From NCBI RefSeq assembly GCF_000011365.1, contig NC_004463.1, positions 5,752,001 to 5,816,000 of the forward strand: DNA of 64,000 bases, given 5' to 3'. Below the pieces are notes generated by a model. That model was given only the letters and a program-made list of their open reading frames with translations. It did not search any database and had not been told where the DNA came from. Both the position numbers and the translations under genes were made by a program. Source of the stretch: Bradyrhizobium diazoefficiens USDA 110 (GTDB taxonomy: Bacteria > Pseudomonadota > Alphaproteobacteria > Rhizobiales > Xanthobacteraceae). Positions 1 to 8,061 of the stretch are shown here, in pieces (within the stretch, counting starts at the first letter, position 1; the number at the start of each line of letters is the position of its first letter).

Positions 1-113
1 CTTTGCAGACTGCCACCGCGGACGCTTCAATAGCCAATACACTGGTGCGGCCTCCTCTGCTCGACCATCATCCGATCCGCATCAACTCGGCGTCGATCAA
101 TTGCTCGACCATC

Positions 114-491
114 CTACTTGATCGTCGCGTGCACTGTGATTACCGACGTGCCAGAAGCTTTCGGCCCCTTACCTGTTGCCCTAATTACAAAGGTGTCGCT
201 TCCTTTGTATCTGGCCTTCGTCTTGTATTCGTAAGCCGCAACGTTGATCTTCTTGAGCTTGCCGTGTGCGGGCTTTTGCGAGATTTCCGAGCTACTCGTC
301 GCGCCGCGCAACGTGATCGGGAAGATGCAACTGTCCCCAGACGCAATGCTGATGTCGCCGGTCGCGTTCTCGCCCCAATCCGCCAGCTCCATCGATCTGG
401 AACATTCCGGAGCCGCCAGCGCGATAGAAACAGAAGTCGGGCTAGAAGCTCCCACGATAAGCGCCACAATAGCCAAACTGGACAACCGCAT
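114..491 (-). CDS. Secreted hypothetical protein, Ig-like beta domain
   Basis: A 125-residue protein with a typical signal peptide (hydrophobic residues 5-27, ending in an ALAAPEC-like cleavage region). The mature part has beta-rich spacing with the pattern KPAHGKL...YKGSDTFVI...VITVHATIK, as seen in bacterial Ig-like or cadherin-like repeat proteins. The start was chosen because GGAG lies just upstream of this ATG and the signal peptide begins there; a longer open frame upstream has no such support. Probably periplasmic or surface exposed. The specific role is unknown. Confidence 0.7.
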   Translation of the reverse strand: MRLSSLAIVALIVGASSPTSVSIALAAPECSRSMELADWGENATGDISIASGDSCIFPITLRGATSSSEISQKPAHGKLKKINVAAYEYKTKARYKGSDTFVIRATGKGPKASGTSVITVHATIK

Positions 492-588
492 CACAGGCTC
501 CTCGATATGCGATCCACTGACCTCGGCCCTGCCCCGCCGTCGAGCATTGCTCAGCAATCGTCCGCAATGCCAATGGGCGGCTCCGGTT

Positions 589-1098
589 CTAGTGGCGACG
601 GTGATAGCGGGGCGCAGGAGCCATCGCCATTGAGGATCCGAACGCTCCCAACGGACGCATGACGTCCTCCGTCGGCTGGAAGAACCCTGGCATGGCCGCC
701 GCAGCGACGGGGCGTTGACGATCTCGGCCCGCAACCAATGTCCCACCGGATCCCATTTGCACAATCGTCGCGGTCACGTTGCGATGGGTGCAGCGGCAGC
801 CGAGCGCACTCGCGGCCGCAGGCGATAGATCAAGGAACGCGCCGGTGAATGGACCGCGATCGGTCACCGTGACTTGGACCGACCGGCCGCCGCTCTGAAC
901 CATCAGGACCGTGCCGAAGGGCAGCGTCCGGTGGGCGGCCGTCATTGCAGCACAGTTGAGTACGCCCCCGGAGGCCGTTCGGCGACCGCACAGGCGGTCA
1001 CTCCCACCGTAGTAGGTCGCGCTCCCGGAGAGACGATGCGCCTCGGCCACGGAAGAGAGCGAGAGGAGGACGATTCCGGTCACGACCATGCGTTTCAT
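589..1098 (-). CDS. rlpA: RlpA-like septal ring lytic transglycosylase family protein
   Basis: A 169-residue secreted protein. Residues 1-21 form a signal peptide. The body is a double-psi beta-barrel with the family hallmarks SGSATYYGG, the LPFGT motif and VTVTDRGPF, followed by DLSPAAASALG. RlpA proteins cleave naked glycan strands in peptidoglycan or bind at the septum; the SPOR domain of full-size RlpA is absent here, which is common in rhizobial small paralogs. The C-terminal tail (about 40 residues) is low complexity. The ATG at 1098 has a GAGGGA ribosome site; the longer frame upstream lacks one. Confidence 0.85.
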   Translation of the reverse strand: MKRMVVTGIVLLSLSSVAEAHRLSGSATYYGGSDRLCGRRTASGGVLNCAAMTAAHRTLPFGTVLMVQSGGRSVQVTVTDRGPFTGAFLDLSPAAASALGCRCTHRNVTATIVQMGSGGTLVAGRDRQRPVAAAAMPGFFQPTEDVMRPLGAFGSSMAMAPAPRYHRRH

Positions 1099-1288
1099 GC
1101 TGGATCCCTCGGGTTTGAAAGAGGCGCTGCGACAGCGTCGCGCCATCGCTAAGTCCAATCGGAGGTCCTAGGGCCCGGCGCAGGAGGTCAAACAGTCGAC
1201 CAAGCCCATAGGCACTTGTAACTCTGTTGATCGGCAAAGGTGCCGGAAATGGGGAAAATGGAGTGCGAGGTGGAGTTGCAGGCGAGCA

Positions 1289-1582
1289 TCATGCCCGGGC
1301 TAGCTTCTCCTCAATCGGCATTAGCCGCACGCAGTTGTTCAAGCAATTAACCTCAAACGCTTCAGGAGCCCCGTGGCGCCGCGGACATCCCGATGCAATC
1401 CGATAGAATTCATCGTCGCTGAGCGGTTCCAGCGGAAGGTACGGGCACTCTGCGGTAGACGAATATTCCCCACCGCCACAAATGGTTCGCGGTGCGCCCC
1501 GCGAAGTCCAGCTGCGGTCGGGAGAAGAATTTTCTAAAAGCGAATATGGCGCGAACGGCAGGTACAGAGCGATTACAATCAT
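1289..1582 (-). CDS. Hypothetical protein, possibly secreted
   Basis: A 97-residue open frame with a short hydrophobic N-terminus and several cysteines in the second half (PRTICGGG, TAECPY, SGCPRR, NCLNNC). GGGAGG stands about ten bases upstream of the chosen ATG, but the same site also lies directly against another ATG in a different frame, so the start is uncertain. I do not recognise the family. It could be a small cysteine-stabilised periplasmic protein, or a non-coding open frame. Confidence 0.4.
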   Translation of the reverse strand: MIVIALYLPFAPYSLLENSSPDRSWTSRGAPRTICGGGEYSSTAECPYLPLEPLSDDEFYRIASGCPRRHGAPEAFEVNCLNNCVRLMPIEEKLARA

Positions 1583-1793
1583 CGATAGCCATCCTCCCTG
1601 ACCTCACCCGCCCCTACCAACGGATCGCGACGTTGGACTACTCCGGTATGTGCCAACGTTGGCCGCAACAATGGTTTGGGTCATTCGCGTCGACTTAGCC
1701 GTATCTCCGCCATGTCCGGTCTGGCCTCGACTGCTGACGTGCGGGGCTTCTTGTCCGTATTCGCCTTTGGGCCAAGTGGCGAAATGTCTCCGC

Positions 1794-2765
1794 CTACTCG
1801 ATCACCGTGTCGGCGCGGGCGACGACCGCCGGAGGCAGTTCGATGCCCAATGTCTTAGCGGTACGGAGATTGATCCTAAGATCGAATTTGGTAGGGCGTT
1901 CGAAAGGCAAGTCGCTCGCCTTTGCGCCTTTTAGAACGCGATCGAGTTGCAAGATTAGATGATGGTTAGCGTTGGAAAAATCTGGCCCGAACGACATTAA
2001 GCCGCCATTGGTGACCCAATCAGGGGAAGCAAAAATCGCGGGCGTTTTGCTTAGACCGATCATCTTGATGATATCGGCCATGTGAGCATCGAGGACGACA
2101 TCGGGGACGAACACCAGAACGTCAAAGCCGGCGAGGATTTTGGGGCTTAGGGCCTTCGCGATATCGACGGGCTCGTCGATGTCGACGTGTTCAACCCTAA
2201 AGCCAAGCGCGCGGCCTGTCTCCAAAACGGGCGACAGGCTCTGTGCGCCACTGGTTAATCTTGTTGTTACCGTCCCGAGGCGGACCGCGCGCGGGAAAAC
2301 CTCCCGCATCAACTCGACGCGCTTGACTGTGGTTTCCTCGGAAAACATCGTGACCCCGGTTACGTTGCGACCGGGATGGGCAAGGCTGTCCGCCAATCCA
2401 GACCCAACCGGATCGACAGCCGTCAGAGCGACAATCGGAATTGTTTGAGTTGCCTTGTAGGCGGCAAGCGCAGCTGGCGTGCTGATCGCGATGATAGCAT
2501 CTACGCCACCATCCCGCACCATTTCCTGCGCAACTGCCGGGAGCGCATCTACGTTCCCCGCGGCGTTCAAAAACTCAAGACGAATATTGCGCCCCTCGAC
2601 GTAACCAAGCTCTCTCAGAGCATTGCGCGTTCCCTCCACCTGCACCGGAATATGGACCGGGGCGAGACGGATTACACGTGGCATTCGCGTCGGCTGTTGC
2701 GCGCTTGAAGCAAGAGGCCAAGTTACCGCTCCGCCCAAGAGCGTGATGAATTGGCGTCGTCGCAT
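1794..2765 (-). CDS. ABC transporter substrate-binding protein (PF04392 type)
   Basis: A 323-residue periplasmic binding protein. The N-terminus MRRRQFITLLGG with an AQQ cleavage region is the usual export signal of this very expanded Bradyrhizobium family, and the C-terminus LGIELPPAVVARADTVIE is its typical ending. The family is related to tryptophan/branched-chain binding proteins of ABC importers, but no permease or ATPase gene lies next to it, so it is an orphan binding protein and the ligand cannot be inferred. A truncated second copy of the same family lies just upstream (3049-3186). The start follows the export signal; the longer upstream frame is not protein-like. Confidence 0.85.
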   Translation of the reverse strand: MRRRQFITLLGGAVTWPLASSAQQPTRMPRVIRLAPVHIPVQVEGTRNALRELGYVEGRNIRLEFLNAAGNVDALPAVAQEMVRDGGVDAIIAISTPAALAAYKATQTIPIVALTAVDPVGSGLADSLAHPGRNVTGVTMFSEETTVKRVELMREVFPRAVRLGTVTTRLTSGAQSLSPVLETGRALGFRVEHVDIDEPVDIAKALSPKILAGFDVLVFVPDVVLDAHMADIIKMIGLSKTPAIFASPDWVTNGGLMSFGPDFSNANHHLILQLDRVLKGAKASDLPFERPTKFDLRINLRTAKTLGIELPPAVVARADTVIE

Positions 2766-3048
2766 ACGACCTCGCTGGAGCTCGCGCTCTCGCTGAACTA
2801 TAGCAGCCTCAGACCGCCCTGTCTCAGACACCGACGAGATGGAATATCCGCCCGGGCTCAAAAGCAGCGGTGGACGCCAAGTTGGACCGGCGTCCGGTTT
2901 GCCCCCTGCCGACACGACACGCGCTCAATCGACCTTCGGCTGAGGGCCAGAACCCGACATTAGTGCTGCCGCCCGCAAGTATGATCCGTTAAAGGCACCA
3001 CCGCTCACCTCAGGCAATCCCGTATCCGACCATTAGAGGAGGCATGAT

Positions 3049-3347
3049 CTATTCGATCACTTCATCCGCGCGTGCGAGCAAGCTCGGTGAAAGGCTGATA
3101 CCAAGCGATTTAGCCGCGCGGGTATTGGCTGCAAGCCAGAACGACGTTGGAAATTCGATCGGCAGATCGCCTGGCTTTGCGGAAGCCTCACGTCAACCAC
3201 CGTGACGTCGGGATGCTTCTGCAGGTACGCGCGGTGGCCCTCCTTTGCATTGAAGGCCTCCAGGATCTCGACGGAAGGGTCCGACGTGAACAAAGCCCGG
3301 CAGCCCGTTACCACAACGGGATGGTCGTCGACGATCAGTACCCGCAT
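3049..3347 (-). pseudogene. Response-regulator receiver fragment joined to an ABC substrate-binding C-terminus
   Basis: Reading from 3347, MRVLIVDDHPVV to VTVVDVRLP (about 57 residues, to about 3176) is the first half of a NarL-type receiver domain including the phospho-acceptor Asp. It then stops making sense in its own frame. In a neighbouring frame, from about 3186 to the stop at 3049-3051, the DNA encodes GDLPIEFPTSFWLAANTRAA and LLARADEVIE, the C-terminus of a PF04392 substrate-binding protein. So two unrelated genes have been joined by a deletion, and neither is complete. The half receiver lacks the later helices and any output domain. Confidence 0.75.
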
Positions 3348-3734
3348 GTCTTTCTGGCCCTCATTATACGTCCTCACGTCCTCCAGTTGTGGAAAACGTC
3401 GCGAGCGCTGGAATGGTTCACTTTCCGAGCGTAGCTGGGCAATCCAACCAATGGAGCACGAAGTACAGCAGGCCTTCGCGGAACCTAAGCAAGAGCAGAA
3501 CCGGTGGTTCATGCACCGTTCGAATCTCGAGCTTAGCCAGGCCCTTCCACGGGGACAACTGTGAAGCGGACTGCACGCCCAAACATCGAACGCCTTAACT
3601 TCGGTTTTTTCGGACACCAAAGAGTATCACGTTGATCTAATCATTAGTCAGAAGGCGGCGAACACCAAACTCAATACGGTTGCGCTGCGCAAGGGTGTGA
3701 ACAGGAAGGCGTCGAGCGCGAGCGTGGATCGACC
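3348..3734. other. Intergenic stretch, nothing recognisable
   Basis: Between the receiver/binding-protein fragment and the DUF3147 gene. Open frames on both strands here are short, overlap each other and have no ribosome site or protein-like composition. I see no RNA gene or terminator. Confidence 0.5.
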
Positions 3735-4217
3735 TCAGCGGCTTCGCCCAATCGCGGAGCCGCCGCCTTTTTGTTCCGTCCGCCCTCTCCGCACTGATCG
3801 CGTCTTGCGCCGCACGTACCAGGCCACCATCGAGATGACCAGCCAAGCAAGCGATGCACCTATGAAGGCGGCTGCGATGCTGGTTTCCGCCGTCAACGAA
3901 AAGACCATCGCAAAGGCCAGCATGCCGAGCGCGCCGAGCGCGGCGCCAGCGGAGTCGACCGCGGCCGCCGTTCGCCCGCGGCGCTCGCCGGCGAGGCCCG
4001 CCTCCCGCTTCCGGCGGATTTCATGCTTCTCGATCAGCGTGGCGCTGGCGCAGAAGATCGCCGGAAGGGCGAGGAAAAGCCCGCCGATAGAGGCTCCATA
4101 GCGACTGCTGACGAGGCCGGCGAAGACTGTCGCGGTGCCGCCGAGCGCGAATCGGATCAGGTATTCGTACCAGCGGCCTTCCTTGAGAGATGACGGCGAA
4201 AAGCGGATCGGCATCAT
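3735..4217 (-). CDS. DUF3147-type membrane protein
   Basis: A 160-residue inner-membrane protein. Its YEYLIRFALGGTATVFAGLVSSRYG opening resembles that of the gene just upstream (TEYIVRFLVGGAVVSA), and both are small four-helix DUF3147-like proteins. About four hydrophobic segments are separated by a basic loop around residue 70 (EIRRKREAGLAGERR). The start at 4217 overlaps the upstream stop (ATGA), which indicates translational coupling; an alternative ATG lies three bases later. The C-terminal 25 residues are basic and low complexity. The function of the family is unknown. Confidence 0.75.
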   Translation of the reverse strand: MMPIRFSPSSLKEGRWYEYLIRFALGGTATVFAGLVSSRYGASIGGLFLALPAIFCASATLIEKHEIRRKREAGLAGERRGRTAAAVDSAGAALGALGMLAFAMVFSLTAETSIAAAFIGASLAWLVISMVAWYVRRKTRSVRRGRTEQKGGGSAIGRSR

Positions 4218-4561
4218 GTCTGTCCCCCGGCAAGGGTCAGCACGCCGAAGGCTACGATCAGCCAGACGACGAGAGATAGCAAAGTGGCGGGCAACGCTCG
4301 CAGTCGGGCGCGAACGAGGATTTGACAAACGACGACGCTGTAGACGGCGAGCGCGATCGACCCCGCGAGCATCGCCTGAGCTTGCAGGGTCGCATAGTGC
4401 GCCCCGTGCTGGTGTACCGCAATCCCGAGCGTTGCGAGCGCGACCGAGGGTGCGGCCGCGAAGAGACCGGCGAAGCTCTTAGGACGTAGAAGATCTCCCA
4501 GCATCGCGAAAGCTGATACAACGGCGCCCCCAACGAGAAAGCGGACGATGTATTCGGTCAT
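4214..4561 (-). CDS. DUF3147-type membrane protein
   Basis: A 115-residue protein with about four hydrophobic helices and a very short cytoplasmic N-terminus (MTEYIVRFLVGG). Its start overlaps the stop of the cupin gene (ATGA at 4558-4561) and its own stop overlaps the start of the next DUF3147 gene. The cupin and the two DUF3147 proteins are thus a coupled set, and the two membrane proteins may form a hetero-oligomer. No enzymatic motif is visible. Confidence 0.75.
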   Translation of the reverse strand: MTEYIVRFLVGGAVVSAFAMLGDLLRPKSFAGLFAAAPSVALATLGIAVHQHGAHYATLQAQAMLAGSIALAVYSVVVCQILVRARLRALPATLLSLVVWLIVAFGVLTLAGGQT

Positions 4562-5166
4562 TTTGTCGTCTTCCAGAGTCTCCCGAGCGGCCCGCCGGCC
4601 CCGTAGACCGGATCCTTGCGCGGCGGCGGCACCTTCGGAATGCTCTTCAGGGCGCGTGGACGGTCCTCCACCGTCGTGCATTCGTCGTAAGTCCCCGCCG
4701 GCGGGTAGGCTCCGATGACGAGGAAGTCATCGTCTGCCCCCAGGCACTGGTGCCCTGTGCCGGCGGGCAGGACGGCGACATCGTCGGCCTTCAACGTGAA
4801 TATTCTACCCTTCTTTTTTCCGCCAAATCGAACGCGCCCCTTGCCGCGCGCGATGCCGAGCACCTCATGGATCCGGGAGTGGTAATGAACGTAGTCGTAG
4901 ATGGTGTTGCGCCAAGTATCGCCCCATCCGTTCGCCTCGAACAGGTCTTCGATCTCCGCCGCGGGGTCGTAGCGTTCATCGAGATTGACTGCCCGGCGAT
5001 AAATGACTAGGGGCCATCGCGGATGATTGGGGATGAGACCGTCATCCTTGAAGCGGACAGTGTGCGGGTTTCGCGCTTGCGCGAAGTCCATAGCTTTCCG
5101 CTTACCGGGGCGCCGCAAACCGGTGGCGCGTTCCGCATACCGCTTTAGAGACTCAAGGGTCGGCAT
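4558..5166 (-). CDS. Cupin-domain protein
   Basis: A 202-residue soluble protein. The cupin barrel is seen around residues 90-160: YVHYHSRIHEVLGIARG gives the two-histidine metal-site motif, and DDVAVLPAGTGHQCLG the second motif. The N-terminal MPTLESLKRYAERATGLRRPG segment is repeated in a truncated copy at 15798-15884. The family is known from stress islands, but its substrate is not. The gene overlaps PAP2 at its 5' end and DUF3147 at its 3' end, so it is the second gene of a four-gene operon. GGAG precedes the chosen ATG. Confidence 0.8.
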   Translation of the reverse strand: MPTLESLKRYAERATGLRRPGKRKAMDFAQARNPHTVRFKDDGLIPNHPRWPLVIYRRAVNLDERYDPAAEIEDLFEANGWGDTWRNTIYDYVHYHSRIHEVLGIARGKGRVRFGGKKKGRIFTLKADDVAVLPAGTGHQCLGADDDFLVIGAYPPAGTYDECTTVEDRPRALKSIPKVPPPRKDPVYGAGGPLGRLWKTTK

Positions 5167-5782
5167 GATCGTTCTCCGTTGATGCATCGAGCGGGTAGCC
5201 GGTGCACAGCCGCAGGAACCGTTCAAGAGCCGCTCCCAATGCGAAACCTGCGACGACATCGCTCGCCCAGTGCGCCAGGACGACTAAGCGCGTCAGCGAG
5301 ATGCCGACCGCAATGGCGCGGATCGCCCGACGGGGGCCGGCCGGCATCGCACCGGCCGCCGATGCCAAGGCTCCCATGTGCAGTGCGTGGCCGGAGGGAA
5401 AGGCGTCCTCACTTTTCCCGGAAAATGGGACGCCGTGGAGGTGTCCGATCACTGTCCTGCGGTCCGGTCGGGTCTGGTCGAACAGAAGCTTCAAACCATG
5501 GGGCAGCAGCGACGCCGCGACCGTGACCAGCAGAGCATGGTTGCCGGCGCGCCGCAGCGGCTCGCCTCGCCCCCGCGACGCAAGCCAACCAGCCGCCGCG
5601 AGGACCAGAAGGACCTTCTCGTCGGCGCCCCAAGTCAGGGCGCGGGCTACCATCTCTGGAGCCGGCGCAGTGTTACGGGCGATGAAGCGTGCGGCCACGA
5701 CATCCGCTCTGGTCGGCCGGACAGTGACCGGAAAGCTTGGCCCTCTAAGGCGACTTGCTGAAACTCTAGCAATTTTGAACAT
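5153..5782 (-). CDS. PAP2-family phosphatase
   Basis: A 209-residue membrane phosphatase. The three PAP2 signature motifs are intact: KLLFDQTRP, PSGHALH and SLTRLVVLAHWASDV. The catalytic histidines are those of SGH and AHWASD. Family members dephosphorylate lipid phosphates such as undecaprenyl pyrophosphate or phosphatidic acid at the periplasmic face. It is the first gene of the operon and overlaps the cupin start by 14 bases. A decayed second copy of its N-terminal third lies at 17340-17515. Confidence 0.85.
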   Translation of the reverse strand: MFKIARVSASRLRGPSFPVTVRPTRADVVAARFIARNTAPAPEMVARALTWGADEKVLLVLAAAGWLASRGRGEPLRRAGNHALLVTVAASLLPHGLKLLFDQTRPDRRTVIGHLHGVPFSGKSEDAFPSGHALHMGALASAAGAMPAGPRRAIRAIAVGISLTRLVVLAHWASDVVAGFALGAALERFLRLCTGYPLDASTENDHADP

Positions 5783-6040
5783 GGCTCAAGCGATCAACTT
5801 CGCTCCATAAAGACCTCTGATCGCGCTCCGCTGCTTGTCATCGACAATCAGCCTTCCGCCGTATGATTCTCGCCCAACGCAAGCGAACGCTCGGAACAGC
5901 CCTTGCTACCCATTGCGGGTAGATCACATCGAACTCCCCGAGGATCCGTCGGACGCGAGCCGATGTCATGCCGCGTGAATGGGGAGTCCGCCGAAGTAGA
6001 CGATGTGGCAGGCCTCTTCCTCCGCGGCTGTCACCTGTCG

Positions 6041-7585
6041 CTATTCCGCTGCCTGGGCACTCGGTGAACTTTCCACCGGCGCGAGCGGAGATACGGCGGG
6101 CCCATTGAGCGCGGTACCGTCCGGCGCGAATTGAGAACCGTGGCAGGGGCAATCCCAACACTGCTCCAGCGAATTCCAATGCACGACACAACCAAGATGG
6201 GTGCAGCTCGCCGACAAAAGGTGCAATTTGCCATCGCGGTCGCGGCAGGCGGCAATCTTCTTCAATCCGCTGCGAACGAGCCGGCCCTCTCCCAGGCGGA
6301 GCCGCTCCACCGAGGCGAGTGCATCGGCGCTGAGATATTCGGCAAAGTTCTTGAGTGGCGTGATGTTCTCGCTGATGAACGTCGTGATATTCTTGAAGAC
6401 CTTGCGCTCGGGTAAATAGACGGCCTCCCAGTTATTGCCGCCGATTGTAATCAGGTCCGCAATCAAGAGACCTGCCACCAGGCCGTTCGTCATGCCTTGC
6501 CCGGAATCGCCGCTGACGAGGAACACATGCTCTTCGTCCGGGCTGCGTCCGACGAAGCCGGTGAAGTCCGTGGGTTCGAGCACTTGGCCCGACCAGCGAT
6601 GGGTGATCTTGCCGATCATCGGCAACCGCGCGCGCGTCCATTGTTCGAGCGCGGAAAAGCGCGCCTGACCATCGTCGGCTTCGCCGGACTTGTGGTCTTC
6701 ACCACCGACGATCACGATGTCCTCATCCGCCGAGCTCGGCTGCAGGCGGACATAGTGATAGGGATCGAGCGTGTCCCAATACAGCGCATCCAGCAGCGAG
6801 CCCGCCGGGACTTTGGCCGCAATCACATAGGTGCGATAGGGCGCCTGTTTGGTATGGATCGCGACGCGCAGACTGACGGGCGAGTTCGTCGCAACGACGA
6901 CGTCCGTGACCCGCACCTCGCCGCCTGACGTCCTCAGAACGATTTCTCCGCGGCCGTGCTCGATCGTCTCGACGCAGGTGTCACCGTAAAGCCTGGCGCC
7001 GCGCCGATGCAGCGCTTTCGCCAATCCGGCAAGGTATTTGGTCGGATGAAAGCGCGCTTGTCGGGGAAAACGAAGCGAGCGCGCAAAACCGCCGTGATGG
7101 ATTGGTGTCGGATCACTGCAAAGCTCGACGGGGATTCCCAGCTTCCTGCAGCTTTCGAATTCCTCATCCAGATGCGATGGCAACGTCTCCGGCGCCGACA
7201 CCCAATAGCCACCGACGCGGCGGAAATCGCAGTCAATGCCCTCGGCAGACTGGATCGCCTGCGCGCGGTCGATCGCGGCGGCGACGCTCTGGTAGTACAA
7301 CCGGGCGCAATCCTCACCCCGAACCCTGATCAATTCCTTGTAGTCGTCGTCCAGGGCCGTTGCCAAATGGGCGGTGGTGCGCGCCGTCATTCCGCTGCCA
7401 ATTCTGCCGCGGTCGAGCACGATGACCGAGCGCCCGCGCGCGGCCAGTTCATAGGCCACCGACAGACCGGCGATGCCGGCGCCGATCACGCCGACGTCGG
7501 CACGTGCCTGCCCCGAAAAGCGCGAAGCCGCCGGGATGAACGTCTCCATCCAAAGCGACTTGGTATCTTCATCCAGCACGTTCAT
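6041..7585 (-). CDS. FAD-dependent oxidoreductase with C-terminal Rieske domain
   Basis: A 514-residue fusion. Residues 30-400 are a DAO-type FAD oxidoreductase, beginning with the dinucleotide-binding motif VGVIGAGIAGLSVAYEL and containing GDSGQGMTNG near the end of the domain. Residues 415-510 are a Rieske domain with CTHLGC and CPCHGSQF, giving the two Cys and two His ligands of a [2Fe-2S] cluster. Such proteins are thought to pass electrons between the flavin and an unknown partner; the substrate is not known. No export signal. The start follows the protein-like sequence MNVLDEDTKSLW; the upstream in-frame extension is not protein-like. Confidence 0.9.
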   Translation of the reverse strand: MNVLDEDTKSLWMETFIPAASRFSGQARADVGVIGAGIAGLSVAYELAARGRSVIVLDRGRIGSGMTARTTAHLATALDDDYKELIRVRGEDCARLYYQSVAAAIDRAQAIQSAEGIDCDFRRVGGYWVSAPETLPSHLDEEFESCRKLGIPVELCSDPTPIHHGGFARSLRFPRQARFHPTKYLAGLAKALHRRGARLYGDTCVETIEHGRGEIVLRTSGGEVRVTDVVVATNSPVSLRVAIHTKQAPYRTYVIAAKVPAGSLLDALYWDTLDPYHYVRLQPSSADEDIVIVGGEDHKSGEADDGQARFSALEQWTRARLPMIGKITHRWSGQVLEPTDFTGFVGRSPDEEHVFLVSGDSGQGMTNGLVAGLLIADLITIGGNNWEAVYLPERKVFKNITTFISENITPLKNFAEYLSADALASVERLRLGEGRLVRSGLKKIAACRDRDGKLHLLSASCTHLGCVVHWNSLEQCWDCPCHGSQFAPDGTALNGPAVSPLAPVESSPSAQAAE

Positions 7586-8021
7586 GGCGTTTGTCCTCCG
7601 GAATACAAACGAAGGGCAAAGCGCAACCGTTCCTTTGAACAGAGGCCTCCGCGTTCGAGCCCATATGTGCCGACGAGGCCCGAATGGACTGTCATGGTGC
7701 AGCTTTAGCATTTGCGGAAAGAAGAATGCCTTCTCGCGTCCGAGGCCGGTCAGAGGATGCGCACATAGGAGGTGGCACGCCCGGTTCCGGGTTCTTCTGA
7801 GCCGATCAGAGATCAGAGTCGCGAGAAGCGTCCAATCCCCGCCTGGCGCTGCCGCCAACTGGCGTACAAAGCCCTCATGAGCCTCCATATTCGTTGTCGG
7901 GAAGCAACTCGTGGCGGTCGAACGCGAACTGTCACTCGAATGACCTTCTCGCCACGGACAGCTTCGGCCGCGGCCGCAGTGGATCGTGCGGACGCGATTA
8001 ACGCTCCGCGGTACCGCGGCA

Positions 8022-8048
8022 CAAAAAGAGCCCCGCCGAAGCGGGGCT
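8022..8048 (-). terminator. Rho-independent terminator
   Basis: On the minus strand an 8-bp GC-rich stem (AGCCCCGC / GCGGGGCT) with a TTCG tetraloop is followed by TTTTTGT. It lies 14 bases past the stop of the DUF1236 gene. The rest of 7586-8061 holds no convincing gene. Confidence 0.85.
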
Positions 8049-8061
8049 CAGCATCACGTCC

